The position numbers and the translations under genes were made by a program. Shown here one piece after another: positions 16,980 through 25,358 of a stretch of 64,000 nt of DNA. The notes beneath the pieces are model-generated. The model was not told the origin of the DNA, searched no databases, and saw only the letters and a list, made by a program, of their open reading frames with translations. Source of the stretch: Thalassospiraceae bacterium LMO-JJ14 (lineage in GTDB: Bacteria > Pseudomonadota > Alphaproteobacteria > Rhodospirillales > Casp-alpha2); assembly GCA_021555105.2 (NCBI GenBank), contig CP134604.1:1364001-1428000 (forward strand). The letters are read 5' to 3'. How positions within the stretch are numbered: position 1 is the stretch's first letter; every line of letters begins with the position of its first letter.

Positions 16980-18596
16980 ATGTCGACGGCACTGGAGAAT
17001 CTCAATCTGGAAGAAGGCAAGAGCGACACGCTCAGGGCCGTATTCGCAGGGATTGCCGAAGCCACTTCCGCAGATGGTGGTCCGCGCTATTCCGCGAAGG
17101 TCAGCCGCGAGCTGGCGCGAATTATCGTCTGCCGCAGTTATGCAAAACCGCTTTTGGAATTGTCGCATCTTTTGGTTGCGGCATCGGCAGGCCCCAGCCG
17201 GTACGAGGATCTGTTCTGGGGAATGCCGCGTGCCAGTGCGGGGGACTTTCGCCGCGCGTTCATGGCGCTGGATAACAGGAATGCGGATGTCTGGATAAGC
17301 GACAATGGGGTGCGTTACGAAGACGGTAATGGCGGTTTTCAGATATCCTATGGGCGGATGCCGTTGCTGGCGGCGCTATTGGAATTCATGGTCATGACCG
17401 TCGGTTATCCCGAGCTTGAGGGCATGACGGATACTTTGCGTCAACGAGATGTGGACAGTGAAGCTGTCCTCGATGCGGCACGCGCCCTGCAGCGTGGTCT
17501 TTATTCATATCTCAAGGCGCACCTGCCGGCCGTGCAGCGCCAGCGCCGCGAGCGGCATTTCCTGACCTATACGGATGCCCATGCGGGAAACCGTACCGGG
17601 ACCGAGGCCATCAACGACGATGTGGTGCTGGGATACTGGCAGACATATGCCGATTCTGACGAGATCGACGCCAAGACTTTCCGCGCCGTCTACGATACGG
17701 CCCGGAAACTGATTTCAGCCCTTGATGCCGCGCAGGAGCGACTTTCGGGGGCCTATGCAAAATCCATTGGCACGGATGTCGAGGCTGGCGAAGTCGACCC
17801 TGCGGACATGGAACGCGTGGTCGGTGCGCTTGACGAAGACGATGGGCCGCTTTTACGCCTGATTGAAATCTGTGATGAAAATGTGAAGTTCGTTAACGTG
17901 AACGAGGCCGAGACCCTGTCCGATTTGCCGCTCGGCGATGCAACGGCCAGGCGCATTCCGGTATCGGTACTGCGCAACGCCGTGTTCGGCGCGGTACAAC
18001 TGCGGATCAGCACGGCCTTGCGGCGCGGCAATATACCCAGGTCCGGCCTTCTCCCGGATGGGCAGGGGTATTACCTGGAAAGGCTGCAAGCCTACGCCGA
18101 CATCATCGCCGGCACGGAAAGATTGGCGTTGGCGGCGCTATGGGCGCTGCATCAATCCGCTCGCATCGAAGCCGTTGAACTTGCCCTCGCGCTTGCGCCG
18201 GATATCAACTGGGGACATCTGACCCCGCCGCAAACCGAAGCCGGCGGTGAAGATGTCGTGGATTTGGCGGCCATGGCGGCTGCGCGACAGTTCTTTGCCC
18301 TGTCGGCGGATGCCAAGGGCGACGAGATTCCGGCGCTGCTGTCCGACGCCCGGCGCGCGTGGCGAAGTGTCAACCGGACCGGGTTTCGCGATGAGGCGGA
18401 CGAAGAGACCCTTGATATCATGGCGGCTGGCGTGCCGGAGGTGTTGCGTCTGATCCAGTCCGTTCACCGCATACTTGGCCGTGAATTGGGTATGGTCGAT
18501 TGGACCGCCTTTGAAACCTCGGACATCGGCACCTTTGCGGCGATGTTCGATAAACTGTATGACCTTGGAGAGGAGGCGGATAGCCATGCCTGCTGA
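16980..18596 (+). CDS. Unknown protein A of a three-gene operon
   Basis: I do not recognise this 538-residue protein. It is rich in Ala, Leu, Arg, Glu and Asp, looks almost wholly helical, and has no signal peptide, transmembrane segment, P-loop or metal motif. Regions that look ordered include about 165-210 (AARALQRGLYSYLKAHLPAVQRQRRERHF...) and 330-430 (RIPVSVLRNAVFGAVQLRISTALRRGN... with YLERLQAYADIIAGTERLALAALWALHQSARIEAVELALALAPDINW). Stop overlaps the start of protein B by 11 bases. Start at 16980 is an ATG preceded by a weak purine-rich stretch; a TTG at 16947 would add 11 residues. Probably a cytoplasmic scaffold or sensor for B and C (inference). Confidence 0.8.
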   Translation: MSTALENLNLEEGKSDTLRAVFAGIAEATSADGGPRYSAKVSRELARIIVCRSYAKPLLELSHLLVAASAGPSRYEDLFWGMPRASAGDFRRAFMALDNRNADVWISDNGVRYEDGNGGFQISYGRMPLLAALLEFMVMTVGYPELEGMTDTLRQRDVDSEAVLDAARALQRGLYSYLKAHLPAVQRQRRERHFLTYTDAHAGNRTGTEAINDDVVLGYWQTYADSDEIDAKTFRAVYDTARKLISALDAAQERLSGAYAKSIGTDVEAGEVDPADMERVVGALDEDDGPLLRLIEICDENVKFVNVNEAETLSDLPLGDATARRIPVSVLRNAVFGAVQLRISTALRRGNIPRSGLLPDGQGYYLERLQAYADIIAGTERLALAALWALHQSARIEAVELALALAPDINWGHLTPPQTEAGGEDVVDLAAMAAARQFFALSADAKGDEIPALLSDARRAWRSVNRTGFRDEADEETLDIMAAGVPEVLRLIQSVHRILGRELGMVDWTAFETSDIGTFAAMFDKLYDLGEEADSHAC

Positions 18597-19119
18597 CGAT
18601 CCTGTCCGGAAACTGGCCCTCGCCGCGCTTGATGCCGATGCGCAGGCGCGCGATCTGCTTGATGCATCTGCCGCAACCGCGACGCGTCTCGCAGTTTCGG
18701 TGCTGTATCGTTACGCAAGTGACCTGAGCTACGAGCTTTCCCCCGCCGATGCGCAAAAACTGGCATCGGACGATGCCGCACAGGCGGATCTCGCCGGTCT
18801 GATCGCAGCCAACGCTTTTGCCTATATGCCGCGGCAGGCGGCGGCGGCATCCGGGGCGGTCTCGCGCCGCGAGAGCGGGACGGCGGTACTTACCTTAACG
18901 CCGTCACAAGCGGAACCGGGGCAGGTTTATCTGGGCATCGAACTTTTTGATCCGGAAGCGCCGCCGCCGGTGCATCTGTTCATCAGGCACGCCGATGGCC
19001 CGTGGCGCCGTATTCAGTTGCCGCCCTTCAGCGGCGCCAGGGCACAAATGTTACTCGATGCGACAGGTGAAACCGCCTCTGCGCTGGCGGATCCCGAGAC
19101 GGAGGTTTATCTCCGTTGA
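18586..19119 (+). CDS. Unknown protein B of a three-gene operon
   Basis: A 177-residue protein I do not recognise. The N-terminal half (1-85) is helical and alanine-rich (LALAALDADAQARDLLDASAATATRLAVSVLYRYASDL). The C-terminal half (about 95-177) alternates short strands and prolines (SGTAVLTLTPSQAEPGQVYLGIEL, PVHLFIRHADGPWRRIQLPPFSGARAQMLLD) like a small beta-sandwich. No signal peptide or membrane segment. Its start overlaps the end of gene A and has a strong GGAGAGGAGG upstream. Its stop TGA overlaps the TTG start of gene C (TTGA), so A, B and C should be made together, suggesting a complex. Confidence 0.8.
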   Translation: MPADDPVRKLALAALDADAQARDLLDASAATATRLAVSVLYRYASDLSYELSPADAQKLASDDAAQADLAGLIAANAFAYMPRQAAAASGAVSRRESGTAVLTLTPSQAEPGQVYLGIELFDPEAPPPVHLFIRHADGPWRRIQLPPFSGARAQMLLDATGETASALADPETEVYLR

Positions 19120-20378
19120 ACGGTGCCGCATTTTTTATTCTGACGACAGAAGGCCCGGTCGCGATTCAACGCATCAGCGAAGAAGATCCGGCCGTCCGTT
19201 CCGTCATCTGCCTCGACGGACTAACGCAGATTCTGCCGATCAGTGCGTCTTATGAAGCGTTCGTTCGCAGTCCCGCCGGTGTGATCGAACGGATGACCGG
19301 ACACGGCGCTTATCGGATGGATGTTGCGGCAAGGATCGACGAAGGCCGATCATGGCAGCTAGCGGCATTTCTTGCTCATGCGGCCCGGCTGAAAGGCGGG
19401 GCGGGGGAGATTACGGTTTTTGCCACCGGCGAAGTCGACAGCGCGCTTGCAGTGCGCCCGGTCGAACATGTCGATCTGAAACTGAAGGCGCTGGCACGGT
19501 TCCTTGCGGACAATGAAATCGCATCTGAAAAAGCGGTTGTCCTGGTGCCGGATAGCACGGCCGATCTCCCGGATCAGATTGCAGGCATTCCGCTCAGAAA
19601 GCTCAGCAGCATTCCCGAAGCGTTGCAAGTGACGGGGATTGAAATGCCGCCGCCATCGCAGGGGCGTGGCGCTGGTGACGCAGGTGCCACCCTGGCGCGG
19701 CGCCAGCGGACACGGACGCTGCCATTTCTGTTTGCCGCAGCTTTGATCGCGGCCGCTCTTTTCTGGGTTGGCGGAGACTTCGCCCGCTGGTCGGCTTTAT
19801 TTGAACAGGGCCGGATACTCGAGCTTGAACAGGATATGGCAAAGGCCGGAGAAGACGGTTTCGGGCGTCTGCGAGCGGACGCATACAGGGTGTGGCGCGA
19901 CTTATCGAAACCTGGGGAGGTGCCTGATCTTTCCGGCGCGCTGTTTGTCACCGAGCAGTTTGCGGATTGCGCCGATACGTCGAAGCGACGAAAACGACCG
20001 ATGACACCGGTGTTCAAGGAAGCCGGCACCGTCTGCATGGTGGAAATCCGCGGCGTTGCCGCTGGCGGCGCGGTGCTGATCGGCAGGCTTGCTTACTGGC
20101 CGGATGGCCTTGGTCAGGGCGAGCGGTCGGCGCGGACAATGCGCGGCAGCCAAGAACCCTCGGGTCGCACCTGGACGCTGGAATTCGACAATCCACCACA
20201 ACCGGGCGCGGCATTGCGGCTCGTCGTTATTTCCGGTGCGGTTGATGTTCGCGGATCGCAACCGTGGTATCAGGACCTGTTGGCCGCCCCCCTCGACAGC
20301 GCGGTCTTTAACGCCGCCCAGGAGCGGTTGACAAGCCTCGGCTTCGAAGTGACGGCGCTGGACTGGCAGCGTCAGTGA
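19116..20378 (+). CDS. Membrane protein C with Lon(S16)-like N-terminal domain
   Basis: A 420-residue protein with one transmembrane helix (201-220) between a cytoplasmic and a periplasmic part. By eye, residues 60-170 follow the Lon protease S16 fold: a strand then DEGRSWQLAAFLAHA (Lon has KDGPSAG with the catalytic Ser; here Ser79), then ATGEVDSALAVRPVEHVDLKLKALARF (Lon: TGEx...VLPIGGxKEKxLAA), then VVLVPDSTADLPD and SSIPEAL as in the Lon C-terminus. The position of the catalytic Lys aligns with Asp120, so the domain may be inactive or use Lys122. The periplasmic part (221-420) has two Cys (284, 307). TTG start with GGAGGT upstream. The S16 link is an inference from pattern, not a search. 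Confidence 0.75.
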   Translation: MNGAAFFILTTEGPVAIQRISEEDPAVRSVICLDGLTQILPISASYEAFVRSPAGVIERMTGHGAYRMDVAARIDEGRSWQLAAFLAHAARLKGGAGEITVFATGEVDSALAVRPVEHVDLKLKALARFLADNEIASEKAVVLVPDSTADLPDQIAGIPLRKLSSIPEALQVTGIEMPPPSQGRGAGDAGATLARRQRTRTLPFLFAAALIAAALFWVGGDFARWSALFEQGRILELEQDMAKAGEDGFGRLRADAYRVWRDLSKPGEVPDLSGALFVTEQFADCADTSKRRKRPMTPVFKEAGTVCMVEIRGVAAGGAVLIGRLAYWPDGLGQGERSARTMRGSQEPSGRTWTLEFDNPPQPGAALRLVVISGAVDVRGSQPWYQDLLAAPLDSAVFNAAQERLTSLGFEVTALDWQRQ

Positions 20379-20397
20379 GGCTGCCTTGGGCCGCCGG

Positions 20398-21627
20398 TCA
20401 GGCTTTTTGCAGGACGAACTGGCCGACGTCGATGGCGCCCGATCTGAAACCGGCTTGGCAATAGGCGAGATAATATTCCCATAACCGGCGGAAGCGCTCG
20501 TCGAAGCCGTGCCGTCTTATTTCGGGCCAGGCCCCGGTGAACCTGGACTGCCATTCGCCAAGTGTTTGCGCGTAACTTTGACCGAAAAAGAATGCATCCT
20601 TCAGATCCAGCCCGCCCAGGCGGGCGTTTTCGCGGAAGGCCTCGACGGAAGGCAGCATGCCGCCCGGGAACACATAACGCTGGATGAAATCCGCTTTAAT
20701 GCGATAGCTGTCGAAGCGGTTCTCATGGATGGTGATCACCTGCAGCGCGGCGCGGCCGTGATCGGCAAGGCGGTTGCGCAGCCCGGCAAAAAAATGCGGC
20801 CAGTTGTTCTCGCCGACGGCTTCGAACATCTCAATCGAGGCGATGCCGTCATATTTGCCGGCAACGTCGCGATAATCCTCGATGCGGATATCGACGCGCC
20901 CATTCAGTCCTTTCCGTGCAATTTGCTCGGTGGCAAAATCGTGCTGCGCGTTCGACAACGTTATACCGGTCACGCGGCAGCCGTGCTGCTCGGCCAGATA
21001 GGCGGAAAAGCCGCCCCAGCCACAACCGATTTCCAGGATGTGCTGGCCGGGTTTGGCGCCGATCATCTCCGCCATGCGCCGGTATTTGCGCAGCTGCGCG
21101 CGTTCCAGCGGGTCGTTTGGGCAGTCATAAATGCCTGATGAGTACGTCATCGTCGGGTCCAGCCACTCACGATAGAAGGCATTGCCCAGATCATAATGCG
21201 CCTGAATGTTGCGCCGCGAGCCGCGCCGCGTGTTGGCGCGGAGCAGATGATATACTCGGTCGATGATGCGCCGGAACCGCGTGCCTTCGACCTTGAACTC
21301 GATGGCTTCATCATTTCTGGCGATGAGTTCCAACAACGCATTGAGATCCGACGTCGACCAGTCGGCATCGATATAGCCTTCGGCGAAACCGATATCGCCG
21401 CCGGTAAATAACCGGCGGATCGCACGCCAGGAATGAATAATGAAATCAGCAGCCGGGCCGGGGACCGTGCCGGTGAACGTTTTCATTTCGCCATTCGGCA
21501 GTGTCAGCGTCAGCGTGCCGGTGCGGATGCCGGATGCCAGCCTGAACAGCCATTTGTCGGCGAGAGAGGGCGATTGCCCCTGCAATGCCGGGGCGGGCGT
21601 GCCGGTTCTGCTGTAAACGATACCCAT
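20398..21627 (-). CDS. Cyclopropane-fatty-acyl-phospholipid synthase family methyltransferase
   Basis: A 409-residue SAM-dependent methyltransferase acting on unsaturated acyl chains of membrane phospholipids. Seen: AHYDLGNAFYREWLDPTMTYSSGIY (substrate/bicarbonate region), the SAM loop ILEIGCGWGGFSAYLAE, and IASIEMFEAVGENNWPHFFAGL, then IQRYVFPGGMLPS. Last gene of an operon with DUF1365 and an FAD oxidoreductase, driven by an RpoE-type promoter. In Rhodobacter the RpoE-ChrR regulon includes CfaA and the methylated-furan fatty-acid methyltransferase UfaM, both of this family, so the product could be a cyclopropane or a furan/methylated fatty acid; sequence alone does not decide. Confidence 0.93.
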   Translation of the reverse strand: MGIVYSRTGTPAPALQGQSPSLADKWLFRLASGIRTGTLTLTLPNGEMKTFTGTVPGPAADFIIHSWRAIRRLFTGGDIGFAEGYIDADWSTSDLNALLELIARNDEAIEFKVEGTRFRRIIDRVYHLLRANTRRGSRRNIQAHYDLGNAFYREWLDPTMTYSSGIYDCPNDPLERAQLRKYRRMAEMIGAKPGQHILEIGCGWGGFSAYLAEQHGCRVTGITLSNAQHDFATEQIARKGLNGRVDIRIEDYRDVAGKYDGIASIEMFEAVGENNWPHFFAGLRNRLADHGRAALQVITIHENRFDSYRIKADFIQRYVFPGGMLPSVEAFRENARLGGLDLKDAFFFGQSYAQTLGEWQSRFTGAWPEIRRHGFDERFRRLWEYYLAYCQAGFRSGAIDVGQFVLQKA

Positions 21628-21646
21628 TTCAGTTTCCCTGTGTTCT

Positions 21647-22438
21647 TTAAAGTTCGGGTTTTATGATGCTGACATCGCCACGCTGCTGTGGCTTGTGCGA
21701 GAAATACGGGATGCCTTTCCGCCATAGCCGAAAGGCTTCGTAGTGAATGCCGGCGATGACCTTCAGCGTCATCAGCGGGTGGCGCAGCATCGCAGAGATC
21801 AGTTTTCGTGTGCTCAAATCTTCGCGGACGCCGGTAAAACTGGCGTTCAGCAGCGGCCCGCTTTCGTCGGATTGGCGGATCACCACGCACACCTTGTCGT
21901 TCGGCGGCAGGATGGAAAAATCGTACCGACAGTCCATCGGTGTGAAAGGCGACACATACATTGCCTTGTCACAGGCCTGATGAATGGGGGTGACGGTGCC
22001 CGGTTCCATATCGCTATCGACGGGCAGGACGTAGGTATGCCTTTCGCCGTAGGTATTGTTGACCTGATATAATATGACCCGTGTCCGGCCGCCGTCGTCA
22101 TCGCAGAAATAGACGGTCAACGGGTTGAACACATAGCCGAGGATGCGTGGATAACAAAGAACGCGGACGTTCAAAGCGGTGGCATCGAACCCGGCGTCGC
22201 TCAGTTTCTGATCGACCCAGGAACGGAGACTGCCCGAACCGGCACCGTGATCGCGTTCAAGGAACGACAGCAACCCCCAGCGGTTTATTCTCAAGACAGA
22301 CTGTTGTCCTGCAATCTCGTCCAGTTGGTCGAGGTCGAGCAGCAGCGAAAACACCCGGTATTCCAGAAAATGGGTCTTCGGCCGCAGCCTGCGGTGCACG
22401 ACGCGGCCGGTGTATATGGCGCCGAAATCCCCGGTCAT
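21647..22438 (-). CDS. DUF1365 family protein
   Basis: A 263-residue DUF1365 protein, starting IYTGRVVHRRLRPKTHFLEYRVFSLLLDLDQLDE as is typical for the family, with RVLCYPRILGYVFNPLTVYFCDD in the middle and PFTPMDCRYDFSILPPND after it. The biochemical role is not established; the family nearly always sits between an FAD-dependent oxidoreductase and a cyclopropane-synthase homologue, so a part in modifying membrane fatty acids is likely. Its ATG overlaps the upstream gene's stop (ATGA). Ends 20 bases before the methyltransferase start. Confidence 0.93.
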   Translation of the reverse strand: MTGDFGAIYTGRVVHRRLRPKTHFLEYRVFSLLLDLDQLDEIAGQQSVLRINRWGLLSFLERDHGAGSGSLRSWVDQKLSDAGFDATALNVRVLCYPRILGYVFNPLTVYFCDDDGGRTRVILYQVNNTYGERHTYVLPVDSDMEPGTVTPIHQACDKAMYVSPFTPMDCRYDFSILPPNDKVCVVIRQSDESGPLLNASFTGVREDLSTRKLISAMLRHPLMTLKVIAGIHYEAFRLWRKGIPYFSHKPQQRGDVSIIKPEL

Positions 22439-23769
22439 GCGGCGCAGACCTCGGCCGGTGGGGCGAGATGAATGCGTCCCGACTCATCGTCCACGGTCCA
22501 GGGGCGGCGCACTGCACCGGCGCTTTCCGCCGCCCAGAGACCGGACTGCAATCCATCCTCGTGAAACCCGGTGCCGAAATAACTGCCGCAATACCAGGTG
22601 CGGCGGTGCCCCTGCAGACGCCAGAGCTGTTGCTGCGCATCGTTGGTATGGTTGTCGAACAGGGGATGATCGTAATGAAAGGTGCGGAGAATCTTCTCGT
22701 TAGCCGGCGGCCTTACCGGATTAAGAGTTACGAACAGATTCCCGGCATCGCCCAGATTCTGAAGATTATTCATCCAGTAAGTGACGCAGACGGCATGTGC
22801 ATCACCGGCCTCGGTCGGGCGTGCAATGTAATTCCAGCTCGACCATGTGCGGCGCCGTATCGGCATCAGGTCTGTATCGTTGTGCAGTACCGCGAGGTTC
22901 CGCTGGTACTTGAACGGCGACAGCAGGTTGCGCTCCATATCGTCGGCATCGTCCAGCATTTTGAGGGTTTCGTCGGCATGTGCGGCCATGATGACGGCGT
23001 CGAAGCGATCCTCGTGGCCTTTGCTGTCAATCACGGTGACGCCGTGCGCGTTACGGCGAATGGCCCGCACACCGCCGGTTCGGGCCGGAATACCCGCGGC
23101 AATCTTTTCCACATAGGATCGGCTGCCACCGGTGACGGTGTGCCAGGCAGGGCGCCCGACATATTTAAACAAGCCGTGGTTGACGAAGAACCTGACAAAT
23201 GCGGCGGCTGGATAGTCGCGCATCCCTTCAGCGGTGCCTGACCAGATCGCGGCAGCCATCGGCAACAGGTGATCGCGCTGGAACCCCGGCGAATAACCGC
23301 CCTGGTCCAGCAATGCTCCCAGCGTCATATTTTCGAGTTCACCTTCCGCCAGCATCATGGGTGCTGTCGAATAGAAACGGTGCAGGTCCATCAGCATGCG
23401 CCAGAAACGCGGTTTGATGATGTTTGACGGCTGAGCGAACACGCCGGCCAGTGTGCCGCCTGAATATTCGAATTTGCCGTCATCGGCCGAAACCGCGAAC
23501 GACATATCCGACGCATGCGTGGCGACGCCCAGATGCTGCAACAGGGCCTTGAAATTCGGATACGTCCAGTCATTGAAGACAATGAAGCCGGTATCGACAT
23601 CTACAGTACCTGACGGTCCTGGTACGCTCACCGTATTTGCATGTCCGCCGAGCCTGTTTTCGCGTTCATACAGGACAACTTCATGACGTCCCGACAATAA
23701 CCAGGCGGCAGAAAGTCCGGAAATTCCGGCGCCGATGACGGCGTATCGTTTTGCGGGGCCTTCTTTCAT
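22435..23769 (-). CDS. FAD-dependent amine-oxidase-fold protein
   Basis: A 444-residue flavoprotein of the protoporphyrinogen/phytoene-desaturase-like superfamily. N-terminal dinucleotide motif AVIGAGISGLSAAWLLSGRHEVVLYERENRLGGHANT binds FAD; ATGFHEDGLQSGLWAAESAG near the C-terminus is the closing FAD motif. First gene of the operon with DUF1365 and the cyclopropane-synthase homologue; probably oxidises or desaturates the fatty-acyl product. The promoter TGATCC-N16-CGTA on this strand (23820-23845) puts it under RpoE, which responds to singlet oxygen in relatives. Confidence 0.92.
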   Translation of the reverse strand: MKEGPAKRYAVIGAGISGLSAAWLLSGRHEVVLYERENRLGGHANTVSVPGPSGTVDVDTGFIVFNDWTYPNFKALLQHLGVATHASDMSFAVSADDGKFEYSGGTLAGVFAQPSNIIKPRFWRMLMDLHRFYSTAPMMLAEGELENMTLGALLDQGGYSPGFQRDHLLPMAAAIWSGTAEGMRDYPAAAFVRFFVNHGLFKYVGRPAWHTVTGGSRSYVEKIAAGIPARTGGVRAIRRNAHGVTVIDSKGHEDRFDAVIMAAHADETLKMLDDADDMERNLLSPFKYQRNLAVLHNDTDLMPIRRRTWSSWNYIARPTEAGDAHAVCVTYWMNNLQNLGDAGNLFVTLNPVRPPANEKILRTFHYDHPLFDNHTNDAQQQLWRLQGHRRTWYCGSYFGTGFHEDGLQSGLWAAESAGAVRRPWTVDDESGRIHLAPPAEVCAA

Positions 23770-23819
23770 GTCGGCTGCCTTTTTTAATCTCGTCTGCGTT
23801 TTCGTTGTAGCAAACCTTT

Positions 23820-23845
23820 TACGCAGCCGGTTTTGCCATGGATCA
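23820..23845 (-). promoter_or_regulatory. RpoE (ECF11-type) promoter, left operon
   Basis: On the minus strand, TGATCC (complement of 23840-23845), exactly 16 bases, then CGTAAA (CGTA is the complement of 23820-23823). The -10 element lies 50 bases upstream of the FAD-oxidoreductase start. The architecture equals that of the opposite promoter at 23864-23889, and TGATC(C) is the known -35 of RpoE-ChrR-type ECF sigma factors. Confidence 0.8.
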
Positions 23846-23863
23846 CCAAATTAATCCGGCAAA

Positions 23864-23889
23864 TGATCCGTTGCCGAAGAAGGTGCGTA
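23864..23889 (+). promoter_or_regulatory. RpoE (ECF11-type) promoter for rpoE-chrR
   Basis: TGATCC at 23864-23869, 16-base spacer, CGTA at 23886-23889. It directs transcription of rpoE-chrR, so the sigma factor would control its own operon. Predicted transcription start is near 23896, leaving a leader of about 110 bases before the chosen rpoE start at 24007. An ATG at 23899 in the same frame would give a near-leaderless, longer form; I consider it less likely. Confidence 0.8.
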
Positions 23890-24006
23890 CTACCTAGTAT
23901 GAGTTATGGCATCGATACTGCGAATACATGGACTGGGAGAAGGTTTCCGCTTTCTGCCGCAACCGCCGTTCGCCTTGATCAACGGCGCAGGCCTGTCGGG
24001 TGGACG

Positions 24007-24582
24007 ATGACGGATGAAACGGACACGGCGGAAACAGCGGACGGCGCTACGTCATTGATGCATCGCGTCGCGGCGTCGGGTGATCGACAGGCCTTTGCCG
24101 TTCTGTTCGCCCATTTCGCTCCGCGCGTGAAATCCTACATGTTGAAACTCGGCACCAATGACTCGCTCGCCGATGAGCTGGCGCAAGAAACCCTGCTGAT
24201 GGTCTGGCGTAAAGCCGGGCAGTTCGACCGTGCCAAGGCATCGCCGTCGACGTGGATATTCACCATCGCACGAAATCTGAGGATCGATGCATTTCGCAAG
24301 ATATCCAGACCGGAACTGGATCCGAACGATCCGGCACTGGTCCCCGATCACGAAGAACCGCAGGATGACCGCGTCGTCCGTTTACAACAGGCGCAAAAAG
24401 TGCGCGACGCGATGGCCTTGCTCAATGAAGAGCAATCGGAAGTCGTGCGGTTGTCCTTTTTTGAAGACATGAGCCACAGCGCTATTGCAGAGCGCCTCGG
24501 GCTTCCGTTGGGAACGGTGAAATCAAGACTGCGCTTGGCCTTTTCGAAAATTCGCGATGCCGTCGGAGAGAGTTTGAAATGA
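24007..24582 (+). CDS. rpoE: ECF sigma factor, RpoE of the RpoE-ChrR pair
   Basis: A 191-residue extracytoplasmic-function sigma factor. Region 2 at about 30-95 (FAVLFAHFAPRVKSYMLKLG...ADELAQETLLMVWRKAGQFD...WIFTIARNLRIDAFRK) contacts the -10 element; region 4 at about 130-185 (LNEEQSEVVRLSFFEDMSHSAIAERLGLPLGTVKSRLRLAFSKIRDAV) is the -35 helix-turn-helix. The partner anti-sigma gene overlaps its stop by four bases. In relatives this sigma is freed by singlet oxygen and organic peroxides. The start at 24007 gives the normal length; the frame is open back to 23833. Confidence 0.94.
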   Translation: MTDETDTAETADGATSLMHRVAASGDRQAFAVLFAHFAPRVKSYMLKLGTNDSLADELAQETLLMVWRKAGQFDRAKASPSTWIFTIARNLRIDAFRKISRPELDPNDPALVPDHEEPQDDRVVRLQQAQKVRDAMALLNEEQSEVVRLSFFEDMSHSAIAERLGLPLGTVKSRLRLAFSKIRDAVGESLK

Positions 24583-25235
24583 CGATTCAGCATCATATTC
24601 CTGATGAAACGCTTGTGTCCTATGCCGCGGGCGATCTGGACGACGCGACGTCGCTGGTGGTGGCGACGCATCTGGCATTGTGCCCGTCTTGCCGCAGGTC
24701 GGTTGCCGTCGCAGACGATATCGGCGGCGTCATGCTGGATGAACTGATGCCGGCCCGTATGTCGGATGATGCGCTCGCACATGTGTTGGCGCTAACTGAA
24801 CGCCCACTCACGGAAACAGCGCGGCCCGAACCGGCGTCTTCACATGCGGCGGTCGTTTTTCCGGAACCGCTTCGCCGGCGCATTGGCGGTGATCTGGATG
24901 ATGTCAGGTGGAAACGTATCGGCCCCGGTGTGCAGCAATTGAAGCTCGAAAATCCGGATAATGCATCTCAGGCACGGCTGCTCAGGATCGCTGGCGGACA
25001 GGGCGTTCTGGAGCACGGTCACACCGGCGAAGAATTTACGTTGGTTCTTGCCGGTGGCTTTTCGCACGGCACTCAGTCGTTCGCGCGTGGTGACGTCGAA
25101 TGGGCCGATACAGAAATCATACACCACCCGGTGGCCGATGAAGGCGAGGGATGTGTATGCCTGGCCGTGACATCGGGTCCCCTGAAATTCTTCGATATTT
25201 TCGGTAAAATTGCCCAACCTTTCATCGGCATATGA
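24579..25235 (+). CDS. chrR: ChrR-type zinc anti-sigma factor
   Basis: A 218-residue ChrR protein that holds RpoE inactive in the cytoplasm. The N-terminal ZAS domain has His5/His6 and His31-x3-Cys35-x2-Cys38 (HLALCPSC), the zinc site that locks the sigma factor. The C-terminal cupin domain (about 100-218) keeps the metal ligands of ChrR: HGHTGEEFTLVLAGGF near 145-160 and the later IIHHPVADEGEGC. In Rhodobacter the cupin domain is needed for the singlet-oxygen response. Translationally coupled to rpoE (ATGA overlap). Confidence 0.95.
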   Translation: MTIQHHIPDETLVSYAAGDLDDATSLVVATHLALCPSCRRSVAVADDIGGVMLDELMPARMSDDALAHVLALTERPLTETARPEPASSHAAVVFPEPLRRRIGGDLDDVRWKRIGPGVQQLKLENPDNASQARLLRIAGGQGVLEHGHTGEEFTLVLAGGFSHGTQSFARGDVEWADTEIIHHPVADEGEGCVCLAVTSGPLKFFDIFGKIAQPFIGI

Positions 25236-25358
25236 AACGTTCTATTTGGATTGACGACTGGACGTTGTTGCATTTTTTTGCGACGATGTATTGTAAGGAA
25301 CTTGTAAGGGTTCAGTAGGTTTACGAACTGGAATTCAAATCAAAGCAGGTTCAAAGCA

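Noticed and set aside
20916-21266. Possible Cys/Arg-rich small protein inside the cyclopropane-synthase gene
   Set aside because: Out-of-frame shadow of a conserved enzyme; no start signals.
23899-24006. A 36-residue N-terminal extension of RpoE from an ATG at 23899
   Set aside because: The frame is open, but ECF sigma factors of this group start close to 24007 and the extra residues have no similarity; kept only as an alternative.
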